Source: a virus
Reading direction: 5' to 3' (one strand)
IMG/VR virus record: IMGVR_UViG_3300044823_000144
Span: 1-45,722 of that record
DNA length: 45,722 nucleotides
Shown: piece by piece, positions 32,030-40,389 of the stretch
Position numbering within the stretch: the stretch's first letter is position 1
Layout: each line of letters opens with the position of its first letter
Notes under the pieces: generated by a model
Database searches by the model: none
Told to the model about the DNA's origin: nothing
The model's input: only the letters and a program-made list of their open reading frames with translations
Position numbers and translations under genes: made by a program

Positions 32030-34915
32030 TTAGTCCGCCGCAACGATGTGGCAGAAAAATCCGTAAGTCTGACCTGTTGCGGGCGTGCCTACGAATGTCA
32101 GGGTTATGTATGTGGCGCTAAGATCGGTGATCTGCCACGGCATTGCTCCATTCACTCCGTCCACGAAGCCGTAATTCGTAACGACCGGAAGCGGCGGCAC
32201 ATCGAATGCCGGGATTCCCGCAATCGTAGCTAGTCCAGTCTCTACTCCGTTGCTGATCGTCGGCGAGTATAGGAACAGGATATCCGCTGGGATGGCATTG
32301 AAGATAGGAAACGTCATACCGTTCAGGCCCGGATTGAGCGTCAGCCCCGATAGCGTGATGCTTTGCCCCGCATGAAAAGTGTTGGCGGCCGTGAGTACGA
32401 CAGTCAATCCTCCGGTGCTAACACCTTGTGCAATAGCAGTGATCGTGGCGGGAGGCGTGGGAACGGCCGCGGCTTGCGGCACGAATGTCACTGTAACGGT
32501 GGGATTCGCAAGAGGCGTTCCCGAGGTGTTGATTGCCAGTCCGAAAGCCGTGTTGTATCCGGTAATATAATTCAGTGCCGCTCCCGCTCCCCACCCGGCA
32601 TCGAAAGACACTGAGCCGGAATCAAGAGCACCCGCAAAAGTCGGGGCGAAAATTCCCCCATAGAACTTTTGCGGGAAAGTGAGTTCCCCCACCCCTGTCC
32701 TGATGATACTGGTATCTGGGAATCCTGTGCCCGGCCCGAAAACGATCTGTTGCGTGGAAGCACTGTCCAAGATGAACGAGATGCGGGAAGCGGCTTCCCC
32801 TGTGACCCCGTATCCGATTTCCATCGTGCTGGGGGCGGTAGTGAATAGCCCGTTGCCTCCGGTGTCCCGGAAAATGTTGATATCGGCGGGAGCCGAGCCC
32901 GAGCCGAAAAACAAACCGATGTCCGTCGCTTGGACACGAGACTCCGTGTCACCAGTTTGCTTCAGGTTCAGGTTAGCGCCTTCGGGAATGCTGGTAACAA
33001 GCTCCACGGTGGCTTGCGGCCCAGTCAGGCGCACAAGAAGCGGGCCACTCGTGAGTTCCTGACCCTCATACATGATGGAGTTGTTCTCGCCGAGATCATG
33101 GAAGCTGATCACGCCTCCGCCCGCCACGGTCAGGTTCGGAACCGAGTTGTAGTAGGTATCCGTGTCGAAGTAGATAACAGCGTTCAGGACAGGGGGAGGT
33201 CCGCCTCCGGTGCTTGATGGGATGTAGAAGCAATTCGAGAATGTGTTGTTCGTAGCCTCTTGGCCGCCGAATGCCCATGTGCCCGTGTCATCGACACGGA
33301 ACACATTCTGCGTCACGGTGGCGTCCTCATACAAAATGGAGAAACAAGACTGGAAGGTAAGAGAAGCTGACGACCTCGACCAGAAGACGTGACCCGGCAA
33401 CGCTGCGTTCTTGCTGACGATCTCTTCGGTCTGGCAGCCTTGGAAGCTCAGGGCTTGGCACGAGTCGGCGATGAACGCCCCATTGTTGCCCTCAGAGTAA
33501 CAACTGATGAATGTGTCGCCTTGGCAGAATCCCAGATAATAGCCCACGCCGTCGTTGGCAAGGGAGTAGCAAGTATCATACTGGCTCGTGGTGTCGGACG
33601 GCCCGTCGTCGCCCACGGGAAGAGTCGGAGGCTGGAAGATATTGATGCCGTTGCCGCCGCAGTTGGTGACATAAAGCTGCTTGCGCTTTGCAAACAAAGG
33701 CTGCTGGTGCTGGAGTCCGTTTCCTGCGAAGCCTTGTATGAAGAGTTCGGACTGGGATGTGAACCAATCGAAGGAATCCAAGTTGGCCAATGCGATACCG
33801 TTTTGATCCAAGTGAACCATGGCGTTATCCGTGCCGCTCATATTTCCCAGCGAGGTGCTGAACGTGAACTGCGAAGATGATGCGGTCGCTATGGTATAAA
33901 CGCGATTGTTGAAATTGGACGCCGCCGCAGGCGTGCTGAACAACTGGATCAGCACCACATCGCCAGCGGAGAAGCTGTTGGCGCATGTCATCGTGCAAGT
34001 CCCGCCGCTGACGCTGTAGGCGGTGATCAATGAGTTGCGTACAAACGACGGCCCGACGATCCTCATCTTGTCCATCTGGAAAAAGAACTGCCCCTCTTCT
34101 GCACGGAAGAATCCCCGCTTGGCCGCTGTCGGAGAAGCCGCCACGAAGATCGTGGATTCCGCCCCGTCGCCGTAAAACGCCTTAAGATTGGTCACGGATG
34201 TGAGGGTGTCGTCATAGATGTAGACGCCAGCGGGAGCGTAGACTTGCTCTGCGTCGGGATTTACGGCATTGATCGCCGCCTGCAATCCCACTGTGTCGTT
34301 CTGGCCGGGCGTCCACCAGTAGCAGTCCCGCTCGTGCCCCGGAGAAGCTGGCGTGGTGGAGCATGCGTCGTGGATGATGATGCTGGTCGGAGAAATAACC
34401 GTATCGATGGTGGTGTAGAGGTTTGCGCCGTCCACGCCGCCGCTCATAATCATGATAGTCTTGCCCGCATCATCTGCCGAGAACGTTGATCCCGCTCCAG
34501 CGGTTCCGAAGAGTGTGATGCTCGTGGAACCCGTGTTTGCCACGCAATTGTTGATAGCGGCTTTGCCCCCGCCCTCAGCGCCATAATCCTGCACGTTGAT
34601 GGTGGACAACGAAAGGGGTACCGCTAATGACCCAACTACCTGATCCGGGTACACTTGCTGGATTTTCCCGCTCCAAACGATGACTACAGTGTATATTCCG
34701 GCAAGCATGTAGGCGCTCGCCTGCCCATAGCCGTTGGTGATCTGCGGGTTGTTAGCCACCAAAATTATGCCCGTGCTGGATGTTGCAACAGGAACGAGCG
34801 TGCTGGGCGGAACAGCAGCAACGTTAAAAGGCTGCTCCAGCCAATATACTGAAGCGTTGGGAACCGCACGTCCCAAAGTATCCTGTACCGTTCGATTATC
34901 TATCCAAAGTGGCAT
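32030..34915 (-). CDS. Tailspike with right-handed beta-helix (961 aa), probable depolymerase or receptor-binding protein
   Basis: The N-terminus (MPLWIDNRTVQDTLGRAVPN, to about 100) is a virion-anchoring/Ig-like head. From about 107 it reads NVQDYGAEGGGKA, NDTVGLQAAINAV, VYAPAGVYIYDDTL, LKAFYGDGAESTIF, the standard opening of pectate-lyase-fold tailspikes. Inserted in the helix is a beta module (about 297-368) like those of the 1343-aa protein, and another lies near the C-terminus (about 825-900). It probably recognises or cleaves a host surface polysaccharide. Catalytic residues cannot be assigned by eye. Confidence 0.75.
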   Translation of the reverse strand: MPLWIDNRTVQDTLGRAVPNASVYWLEQPFNVAAVPPSTLVPVATSSTGIILVANNPQITNGYGQASAYMLAGIYTVVIVWSGKIQQVYPDQVVGSLAVPLSLSTINVQDYGAEGGGKAAINNCVANTGSTSITLFGTAGAGSTFSADDAGKTIMIMSGGVDGANLYTTIDTVISPTSIIIHDACSTTPASPGHERDCYWWTPGQNDTVGLQAAINAVNPDAEQVYAPAGVYIYDDTLTSVTNLKAFYGDGAESTIFVAASPTAAKRGFFRAEEGQFFFQMDKMRIVGPSFVRNSLITAYSVSGGTCTMTCANSFSAGDVVLIQLFSTPAAASNFNNRVYTIATASSSQFTFSTSLGNMSGTDNAMVHLDQNGIALANLDSFDWFTSQSELFIQGFAGNGLQHQQPLFAKRKQLYVTNCGGNGINIFQPPTLPVGDDGPSDTTSQYDTCYSLANDGVGYYLGFCQGDTFISCYSEGNNGAFIADSCQALSFQGCQTEEIVSKNAALPGHVFWSRSSASLTFQSCFSILYEDATVTQNVFRVDDTGTWAFGGQEATNNTFSNCFYIPSSTGGGPPPVLNAVIYFDTDTYYNSVPNLTVAGGGVISFHDLGENNSIMYEGQELTSGPLLVRLTGPQATVELVTSIPEGANLNLKQTGDTESRVQATDIGLFFGSGSAPADINIFRDTGGNGLFTTAPSTMEIGYGVTGEAASRISFILDSASTQQIVFGPGTGFPDTSIIRTGVGELTFPQKFYGGIFAPTFAGALDSGSVSFDAGWGAGAALNYITGYNTAFGLAINTSGTPLANPTVTVTFVPQAAAVPTPPATITAIAQGVSTGGLTVVLTAANTFHAGQSITLSGLTLNPGLNGMTFPIFNAIPADILFLYSPTISNGVETGLATIAGIPAFDVPPLPVVTNYGFVDGVNGAMPWQITDLSATYITLTFVGTPATGQTYGFFCHIVAAD

Positions 34916-34927
34916 AATTCTTCTCCG

Positions 34928-35836
34928 TTACTGCCCGAAATTGCTCCAATCCTGAGACTCTCCGCCGTATGCCTTGCGGTTGTACGATTTGCCCTGCATC
35001 GCCCGGACTTGGTTGATCCGCAAATCCATCAGCGCGTCTTCCGTCGCAGCCTTGTCAAGCTCGACCTGTTGCATGGATTCGGGAGAGCCGCTGCCTTGTT
35101 GCTGGTCGTAGAACAAAACGCAGTAGGCGGCTACGCAATCCGTGCTGTCGAAAATCGGAACGTAGGTCTGCGTGTAGTCCACGCTTTGCGAAAAGGCCAA
35201 GGTCGGGATGTTCATCCAGCCCCGCAGCCTGATGTCAAGGTTTTGCGTACAGCCATTCATGTAGAGGATATTGCCCCGCACTTCCCAGCTACCCATGCTG
35301 AAGGCGCTCTGCCCCACGCCGCTCAGTCCGTTCTCCGCCTTGTTCAGCTTGTGGAAGGAATCATTGGAATTGCTGAGCCGCTCCCAGACTTCGGTGATAT
35401 TCATCACCGTGCCCGGAAGCAGAAAATTGCCGTTCATGGAAACGCCGTCGAAGAACCCGGTCGTGCCCAAGGTGACTTGGACGCTGGAATCGGCGGCTCC
35501 CGATCCGTAAGTCGGAGAATTGATGACCGGAAGGTTGAAAAAACACAGATTGTCGAAAAGAACCTGCTGGCTGCTGATGTTCCGCATCTTGCGGATGACT
35601 GTCCGCACAGCGGACGCCAAGCATGTAGCGCAGATGGTGACTTCCCCGGTAACGATCTCGCCTTGCACGGGGTCGGTCACGTCGCTCACGGACGTAGTTA
35701 TGACTGCCCCGGTCGATTGGTTGATGAGCGGAGTCTGGATGATCTCGCCCTTGGGATCATTCACTTTCTGACGCCACAAATTCACGATTTCGATCAGGCT
35801 GGGGTATCCGGGGTCGTTCTGTACCGCTTGTCCCAT
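34928..35836 (-). CDS. Putative connector/neck virion protein (302 aa)
   Basis: Starts MGQAVQNDPGYPSLIEIVNL with GGAG 6 bases upstream. A helical N-terminus leads to a beta domain (VTICATCLASAVRTVI, FDGVSMNGNFLLPGTV) and a helical C-terminus (ESMQQVELDKAATEDALMD). It lies between the HNH gene and the tailspike, in the region where head-tail joining proteins are expected. No family recognised. A terminator-like hairpin with a T-run lies just before its ribosome site. Confidence 0.5.
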   Translation of the reverse strand: MGQAVQNDPGYPSLIEIVNLWRQKVNDPKGEIIQTPLINQSTGAVITTSVSDVTDPVQGEIVTGEVTICATCLASAVRTVIRKMRNISSQQVLFDNLCFFNLPVINSPTYGSGAADSSVQVTLGTTGFFDGVSMNGNFLLPGTVMNITEVWERLSNSNDSFHKLNKAENGLSGVGQSAFSMGSWEVRGNILYMNGCTQNLDIRLRGWMNIPTLAFSQSVDYTQTYVPIFDSTDCVAAYCVLFYDQQQGSGSPESMQQVELDKAATEDALMDLRINQVRAMQGKSYNRKAYGGESQDWSNFGQ

Positions 35837-35845
35837 ATGGTCTCC

Positions 35846-35889
35846 AAAAACAAAGGGAGACCCACGCCCGCAGGCTGTCTGAGTCTCCC
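35846..35889 (-). terminator. Intrinsic terminator-like hairpin before the connector gene
   Basis: On the minus strand GGGAGAC (35889-35883) pairs with GTCTCCC (35861-35855) around a 21-base loop, followed by TTTGTTTTT (35854-35846). The loop can form an inner GCC/GGC pair. It follows the HNH stop and precedes the next ribosome site by only a few bases, so it may reduce or regulate readthrough rather than end the operon. Confidence 0.55.
35878..35888 (-). repeat. Copy 1 of the GGAGACTCAGA element
   Basis: Minus-strand GGAGACTCAGA; the same 11-mer recurs at 37233-37243, 38925-38935 and 44449-44459. Here it is in the terminator-like stem; in the other three it is the ribosome site of a gene. 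Confidence 0.6.
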
Positions 35890-35900
35890 TATATAAGACT

Positions 35901-36185
35901 TCAAAATCGTTTTTCTAAGTATTCCGCAGCTAAGCGAAGAAGGAGGGGGTTATCTTCAAGAAGCCCCATGGCCCTGTTACATTTACCATGAATAATTCCT
36001 CTAATTTCACCTGTGGTATGGTTGTGGTCTACTGGGGGCTGTCTCTGCTCACCACCTAAGGGTCTTTTACAGGCTAAGCACAAACCAGCCTGCAACCTCC
36101 ACATCTCATTATACCGATCTAAGGAAATGCCGAAACGATATTTAAGGCGAGCGGATCGCCTATGCTCTTTATTCTTTGACGACAT
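35901..36185 (-). CDS. HNH / endonuclease VII-type homing endonuclease (94 aa)
   Basis: MSSKNKEHRRSARLKYRFGI leads to CLACKRPL, then VDHNHTTGEIRGIIHGKCNRAMGLLEDNP, and ends AAEYLEKRF: the compact endonuclease VII core. The start at 36185 has GGGGAGGGGAA upstream; an open frame to 36206 would run into the structured RNA. Closely similar in motif order to the HNH at 40555. It is flanked by a terminator-like hairpin and a structured RNA. Confidence 0.85.
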   Translation of the reverse strand: MSSKNKEHRRSARLKYRFGISLDRYNEMWRLQAGLCLACKRPLGGEQRQPPVDHNHTTGEIRGIIHGKCNRAMGLLEDNPLLLRLAAEYLEKRF

Positions 36186-36205
36186 TTCCCCTCCCCAATA
36201 AGGCA

Positions 36206-36278
36206 TCGGTAGCTATGAAGTCCACGCTTGCGCGGGGGCTCAGAAACCCGCCCGAAGGCGAGACCCCTTCGCTACCGA
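36206..36278 (-). ncRNA. Compact structured RNA candidate with UUCG- and GNRA-type loops
   Basis: An 8-bp outer stem (36206-36213 TCGGTAGC with 36271-36278 GCTACCGA) encloses two hairpins. One is CGCC-UUCG-GGCG (minus strand, 36249-36260) extended by a GGGG/CCCC helix. The other is CGC-GCAA-GCG (36225-36234) with CC/GG below. The loops are the stable UUCG and GNRA types on the minus strand, so that strand is probably the RNA. It lies 21 bases before the HNH start, downstream of the 299-aa gene. Known class not recognised. Confidence 0.55.
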
Positions 36279-36333
36279 AGATTGAGGGCTGGGGGAGGGT
36301 TATGATCCCTCATGTACGCACCCCAACCATAAA

Positions 36334-37233
36334 TTAAGCTTCCACTGGCTCTTGAACTTTCTTGGCCGCCTTCTTCGGGCGGTCCTCTTCGCTGATAACG
36401 CCAGCTTCGATGGCTTTGTCCCAGTTGTTCACGCAGATGCCGAGCTTGGAACCCGGCAGCGGGTGGAAAGCCGCTCCGCGCTTCATTTCGGTGCCGCAGA
36501 TCGGGCACTCGACGGGTACTTGCTTCTGGCTGCGGGCTTGGTGGAAAGTCGTCTCTACGCCGAAGTATTCGCAAGCGAGATGCACATCCGGCTCCGCCTT
36601 GACAAAATCGGCAAGCTCCGACTGGCTGCTGTATTCGAGGCTCTTGCACTTGTCCAGCAGCCCGTTGTAATATTTTTCCTTGCGGGCGACAGCCTTTTCC
36701 ACTTCCGTTGCCGGAGGAATGGGCTTCTTCTTTTCCGTGTCGTCCTTTGCGAACTTGCAACGCTTCTGGTGCACGAAGAAAAGCCCCTTCGAGATCAGGT
36801 CGTCGCCCAGACCGATGTTGCCCTCTCCCTCGGGGGGAATGTAGGCATCCAAGTCGGTGCTCTTCTGGTTCGGGTTGCAGATATCCATGGCGATGTGTTC
36901 GGCGGCTACTGCGCTTGCCGTCTTTAACTCGCCCGTGGTCTGATCCGCATAAATCAGCGGATAGGGGCTGGGAACCTTCCACACGAGGCGGTAGGCTTCC
37001 TTATCGCGCAGCGATTCCTCCGACTTTGGAACCTTGATCTTCACGTTGATGCTGGGGCGCTCCACGTTAAAGTCGCGATCCGCCACGGTGAACACATAAA
37101 CCCAGTAGTCAGGGTCTCTGATAAGATTCGGGTCTATGTGGCTTAGGTCGGTAAGGTCTGCGTTTTCATTCCGGGTATAGTTTGTGGCGAGATCGGGACG
37201 ATCCGCCTTGATTTTGCCTGTTGGTTGTGGCAT
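36334..37233 (-). CDS. Hypothetical protein with C-terminal Cys motif (299 aa)
   Basis: MPQPTGKIKADRPDLATNY starts at 37233 behind GGAGACTCAG; four more residues upstream (to 37245) are possible. The middle (DYWVYVFTVADRDFNVERPSI, with WKVPSPYPLIYADQ) is mixed alpha/beta, followed by a helical part. CPICGTEMK (about 245-253) with a later Cys may bind zinc. Position between GroES-linked genes and tail genes suggests a head or neck role. Not recognised. Confidence 0.5.
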   Translation of the reverse strand: MPQPTGKIKADRPDLATNYTRNENADLTDLSHIDPNLIRDPDYWVYVFTVADRDFNVERPSINVKIKVPKSEESLRDKEAYRLVWKVPSPYPLIYADQTTGELKTASAVAAEHIAMDICNPNQKSTDLDAYIPPEGEGNIGLGDDLISKGLFFVHQKRCKFAKDDTEKKKPIPPATEVEKAVARKEKYYNGLLDKCKSLEYSSQSELADFVKAEPDVHLACEYFGVETTFHQARSQKQVPVECPICGTEMKRGAAFHPLPGSKLGICVNNWDKAIEAGVISEEDRPKKAAKKVQEPVEA

Positions 37234-37272
37234 CTGAGTCTCCATCGAGCCCTGAGGCTCGTCTATTTAATG
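37233..37272 (-). promoter_or_regulatory. GGAGACTCAGA ribosome-site element with upstream hairpin and AATAG box
   Basis: Contains copy 2 of GGAGACTCAGA (37233-37243), the hairpin CGAGCC-TCAG-GGCTCG (37246-37261, minus strand) and CATTAAATAG (37263-37272). The last box closely resembles one upstream of groS (38944-38953), so a shared late promoter or processing site is possible. Confidence 0.4.
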
Positions 37273-37281
37273 TTCCGTAGT

Positions 37282-37965
37282 TCACAAATCTCCCTGATGA
37301 GCGCCCAAACCATGGGCCTTCAACTTCGCGGCTGCTGCCGCCCAGCCCAAGGATAGTTGCTGGGTTTTCTGGTCGATCACCGAGGTTCTGATCCCTTGGT
37401 TCGCATAGCTTATAGAGCCGCCCTTGAAGGCAAGCTTCTTGCTCTTGCGTATGTTCTCGACCATCAATTCCAGATCGTAGTCTTTCTGGTATTCCTGCGC
37501 TTCCCAAGCCGCCTTGTTCTGCTCGATGGTGATGTCTTTCGCCTGCATGACGAGGGGAACGACGGCGCTCAGGAGCTTGTCGCTCAGGGGAAATCGGAAA
37601 ATCTTCATCTCGTTGTTCTCCACGTAGCGATGGCTCAGGTTGAACAGGATTTTGTAATTCCCAGAGTACGGGTACTCTCCCATGAGGCAAAACCCGGTGG
37701 CTTCGTCGTGATTTGTCACGTACCAAGACTCAGGAGTGCCCAGCAATTCTGGAGCGACCCATTGCATTAACTGCCAAGACGGATCGTTGAAAGCGATCAA
37801 AGTATCTTTGTAGCCGTCCCATCCGGCTGTCCTGATGGTTTCGGTCTGGCCCCATGCGATCCTGAAATTCGGCTCGTCGTAGCGGTTCACTCCGCCAGCG
37901 TCCGTGAGGCGCTGCTGGAACTCCTCTGGAGCGACGAGTCGCTCTTCCGGGCCTAGCTTCCACAT
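37282..37965 (-). CDS. Hypothetical protein (227 aa)
   Basis: MWKLGPEERLVAPEEFQQRL begins a soluble mixed protein with aromatic-rich middle (FNDPSWQLMQWVAPELLG, YPYSGNYKILFNLSHRY) and a helical C-terminus (about 150-225). It overlaps the preceding 47-aa gene by 13 bases. Function not recognised; context suggests structural or assembly. Confidence 0.5.
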   Translation of the reverse strand: MWKLGPEERLVAPEEFQQRLTDAGGVNRYDEPNFRIAWGQTETIRTAGWDGYKDTLIAFNDPSWQLMQWVAPELLGTPESWYVTNHDEATGFCLMGEYPYSGNYKILFNLSHRYVENNEMKIFRFPLSDKLLSAVVPLVMQAKDITIEQNKAAWEAQEYQKDYDLELMVENIRKSKKLAFKGGSISYANQGIRTSVIDQKTQQLSLGWAAAAAKLKAHGLGAHQGDL

Positions 37966-38096
37966 TTTGCACGTCTCTGAATCCGCCGCTGGTGGCTGTT
38001 GCCGCTTAAGCCGGGATACTTGGCTTTCTTCTTACGTTTAGCGATGAAAGCTAAGTGCCTTTTTTGCTGGCGTTCCTTGCGCTCCACAATAGTCAC
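37953..38096 (-). CDS. Very basic small protein (47 aa), GTG start
   Basis: VTIVERKERQQKRHLAFIAK followed by RKKKAKYPG and a C-terminal QRRIQRRAKCGS; about a third of the residues are Lys or Arg. The GTG overlaps the upstream stop as GTGA, a typical coupling. It may bind nucleic acid. Function unknown. Confidence 0.5.
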   Translation of the reverse strand: MTIVERKERQQKRHLAFIAKRKKKAKYPGLSGNSHQRRIQRRAKCGS

Positions 38097-38431
38097 AGCT
38101 TCACCATCTTCTCCAAGGCGTGCAGATGATCCACAGCATGGGTTTCCCACAACCCCGCTGCTGCCCTTAGGTCCGTCTTGAGCAGGTTGGCTGTCTTGGA
38201 AGAATTTTCAAACAGGGCTTTTTCCGCAGCGTCGCTGACTTGGGCATACAAGCTGCGCCCATTGGCTGAAGGCACGGTCAGTCCGAATACGGTCTTGGCG
38301 TTGTCGAAGCCGCCGTCCAGTTTGATCAGAGGATGCAGCCACACGCCATTGATGCACAGTAGGTCGATGCCGGGAGGCAAAACTTCCTGCGAGAGTCGGC
38401 GGAAAAATTCGTTATAGAGATTTCTACTCAT
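38093..38431 (-). CDS. Hypothetical protein (112 aa)
   Basis: Start at 38431 (MSRNLYNEFFRRLSQEVLPP) with GAGGA 8 bases upstream; overlaps the groS stop by 8 bases. The N-terminal half carries DLLCINGVWLHPLIKLDGGF; the C-terminal half is helical and ends HALEKMVKL. A head-completion role is possible from its place after the capsid and groS genes, but nothing specific is recognised. Confidence 0.5.
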   Translation of the reverse strand: MSRNLYNEFFRRLSQEVLPPGIDLLCINGVWLHPLIKLDGGFDNAKTVFGLTVPSANGRSLYAQVSDAAEKALFENSSKTANLLKTDLRAAAGLWETHAVDHLHALEKMVKL

Positions 38432-38924
38432 ATTGGCATTCCTCACCTTGACGATGATAATCTTTGTTGGTGCAAGCCCAAGCCTTGCCGTCCCTAAATT
38501 CACCGTGATCTCCGGGGGCGGCAAGTTTATGTTCCACTCCCCTGATGTCTTGGATTCGGACGATGTAAAGCTCCTCGCCGTCCCTCACAAATTTCTCGGC
38601 GTTGTATTCCCCGAAGAGAACGCGGTCGCCTACATCCACGAAATTCCTGAGCGGAAAATAGTGGTTCCCGAGGATCACAAGGTCGCCGATGGCGACTACC
38701 TCGCCTTTGTTGGTCTGTTGGCGGAATTTGTCTGGCAAGCCGAGCTTGGTCTTCTGCTCGTCCTCGACACGGCGGATGAGCACACGGTCAAGGATGGGCT
38801 TGAAAGGTTCGTACAAATTATAACTTGAACCATGGTGGCTTTCAGGATCAAAGGGGCATTCGGGATCAAATTCGCATTGCTTGGGAACGGAGGAACGAGC
38901 GTCCTCCACTTTTAGGTCTGGCAT
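38424..38924 (-). CDS. groS: Phage-encoded GroES-like co-chaperonin (166 aa)
   Basis: The core (about 40-132) reads KPILDRVLIRRVEDEQKTKLG, GEVVAIGDLV, VDVGDRVLFGEYNAEKFV and GEELYIVRIQDIRGV, the usual cpn10 layout; LGLPD lies where the mobile loop that caps GroEL is expected. N-terminal (1-40) and C-terminal (133-166, Cys/His-containing) extensions make it much longer than the usual ~97 residues. It starts behind GGAGACTCAGA, right after the capsid terminator. With the groL gene it can assist folding of the capsid or other virion proteins. Confidence 0.85.
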   Translation of the reverse strand: MPDLKVEDARSSVPKQCEFDPECPFDPESHHGSSYNLYEPFKPILDRVLIRRVEDEQKTKLGLPDKFRQQTNKGEVVAIGDLVILGNHYFPLRNFVDVGDRVLFGEYNAEKFVRDGEELYIVRIQDIRGVEHKLAAPGDHGEFRDGKAWACTNKDYHRQGEECQYE

Positions 38925-38953
38925 TCTGAGTCTCCTGTACTGCCTATTCAATG
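38925..38953 (-). promoter_or_regulatory. GGAGACTCAGA ribosome-site element and CATTGAATAG box upstream of groS
   Basis: Copy 3 of GGAGACTCAGA (38925-38935), preceded on the minus strand by CATTGAATAG (38944-38953). The block lies between the capsid terminator and groS, where a new promoter would be needed if termination is efficient. Confidence 0.45.
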
Positions 38954-38964
38954 ATCCGGTAGTC

Positions 38965-38999
38965 AAAAAAGAAGCCCCGGACTTGTGATCCGGGGCTTC
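38965..38999 (-). terminator. Strong intrinsic terminator after the major capsid gene
   Basis: Perfect 11-bp stem GAAGCCCCGGA (38999-38989, minus strand) with TCCGGGGCTTC, 7-base loop, followed by six T (38970-38965). It lies 26 bases after the capsid stop and is the clearest terminator of the genome. Confidence 0.9.
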
Positions 39000-39025
39000 C
39001 CTAGCTAAGTTGATCGATTGGCCTA

Positions 39026-40357
39026 TTAGACAGTCGGTACGCCTGCGTTCTGAATGTAAAGCTGCATACGCGGTGCGCTGCATGCGATGTTCAGGGACGA
39101 AGAGTAGGCGAACATGAACGACGTGTAATACGTGCCCGTCGCCGAACTGGTGTCAGGTACCGGAACCACAGTCCCGGCATCGCCGAAGTTGTAGATTTCG
39201 GGAGCCACTAGCTCGCCGAGATACCAGCTTGGGAAGTGGAGCAGGTCAACGCGGTTAGGCTGTGCAGCGTATCCGACGTTATATTTGCGACCAGCGAACT
39301 GGTCTTGGAAGGTCTTGCGGCCCATGTCGAGCGGCTTGTCTGTCCCATCGCCGGGGCGTTGGAACGCCTGATTGACGTTGAAGAAGAGGTTGCCGATGGC
39401 ATATGCCTGTTCGGGCGGTCCGTACCACTGGGATTCCTGAATGGACTCGGCGTCCTGACCGAGGGCGCGTCCGAGCAGGATTTCTGCACGGAGCCCAAGG
39501 CCCGGAGTGATCGCTCCGCCATTGAGGTTGATCGTCGGGGTGGAAATACGGCTCGGATACAAGGCGCGGTTGATGCCCGCCAAAGTGCCCGTGTTGCCGT
39601 TGACATCCCAAGCCCTGATACCCATGATCGAGTTGCCTGCGGCACCGGATGATCCGTTGATCATGATGAGGTAGCCGTTGGTAACTGCTCCGGGCAAGCT
39701 TGCGTTGAAGAACAGCGTTTGGCTGACAACATCAACGTATGTAATGACCGAAGGCGTGGAACTGGCGACAGTGCCGCCGACGCTGGGGTAGAACAATACC
39801 TGTTGCTGATCCACGAATCCAGCGACGGTGTTCAAGCCGCTGATGTAGGACGGCACGGTAGCCGATGAATAAGTCGGTTGGACGGTGGCGGTCGTCGGGA
39901 TCGTGTCGATCACGCCCGAGCCGTCAGAGTTGAACTGACCCTCTAGGGTGTTGAGGAAGGACTTCAAAGAGTTCTTTAACTCTTGGGCCTGAACAGAAAA
40001 TAAGGCCCTGTTTTTGCCTTCTGTCGACTTCTTGGCGAGCCAGCTAACTTCGCAGACTGAGAAAGTCCCCACAGGCGAGAGTACGAAACCCTGCCAGTTG
40101 GAACCAGTGCCCGGCCCAAGGCTGGAGCGATCTCCAGATGCCTGAACGCCGGGTGCCCCACGCTGAACACGGAACGGAACACGGAATGAACCGCGAGCCG
40201 TCGATCCGGCGAGGGTCGTATTTGAGATTGGGATGTACGTCGCGTTGGCCTTGAAGAGGTTATAGAGCCCTTGGAACTGACCGATTGTATCGGGGATTTC
40301 CTTTGCAAAGGCTTCAACTTCAACGGCTTCGACGTTTGCTTCGAGTAATGCAGCCAT
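39026..40357 (-). CDS. Major capsid protein (443 aa)
   Basis: MAALLEANVEAVEVEAFAKE start, long beta-rich body (FRVPFRVQRGAPG, WLAKKSTEGKNRALF, MGIRAWDVNGNTGTLAGINR, QWYGPPEQAYAIGNLFF) and C-terminal FAYSSSLNIACSAPRMQLY. Length, the position after scaffold and groL, a downstream intrinsic terminator and lack of other candidates make it the capsid protein. Family (HK97-fold subgroup) cannot be named by eye. GGAG lies 13 bases upstream of the ATG, longer than usual. Confidence 0.75.
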   Translation of the reverse strand: MAALLEANVEAVEVEAFAKEIPDTIGQFQGLYNLFKANATYIPISNTTLAGSTARGSFRVPFRVQRGAPGVQASGDRSSLGPGTGSNWQGFVLSPVGTFSVCEVSWLAKKSTEGKNRALFSVQAQELKNSLKSFLNTLEGQFNSDGSGVIDTIPTTATVQPTYSSATVPSYISGLNTVAGFVDQQQVLFYPSVGGTVASSTPSVITYVDVVSQTLFFNASLPGAVTNGYLIMINGSSGAAGNSIMGIRAWDVNGNTGTLAGINRALYPSRISTPTINLNGGAITPGLGLRAEILLGRALGQDAESIQESQWYGPPEQAYAIGNLFFNVNQAFQRPGDGTDKPLDMGRKTFQDQFAGRKYNVGYAAQPNRVDLLHFPSWYLGELVAPEIYNFGDAGTVVPVPDTSSATGTYYTSFMFAYSSSLNIACSAPRMQLYIQNAGVPTV

Positions 40358-40389
40358 AATAGTTTGGGTTCTCCAAAATGAAAAATTTA

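Noticed and set aside
35880-35900. TATATAGGGAGA resembling a T7-type promoter end
   Set aside because: Only the initiation part matches, the recognition half is absent, and no phage RNA polymerase gene is present.
36186-36333. Group I intron or OMEGA/HEARO-type RNA linked to the HNH gene
   Set aside because: No split exon is seen, the RNA is far too small for a group I core, and the nuclease is the short endonuclease VII type rather than an IscB/IsrB-like protein.
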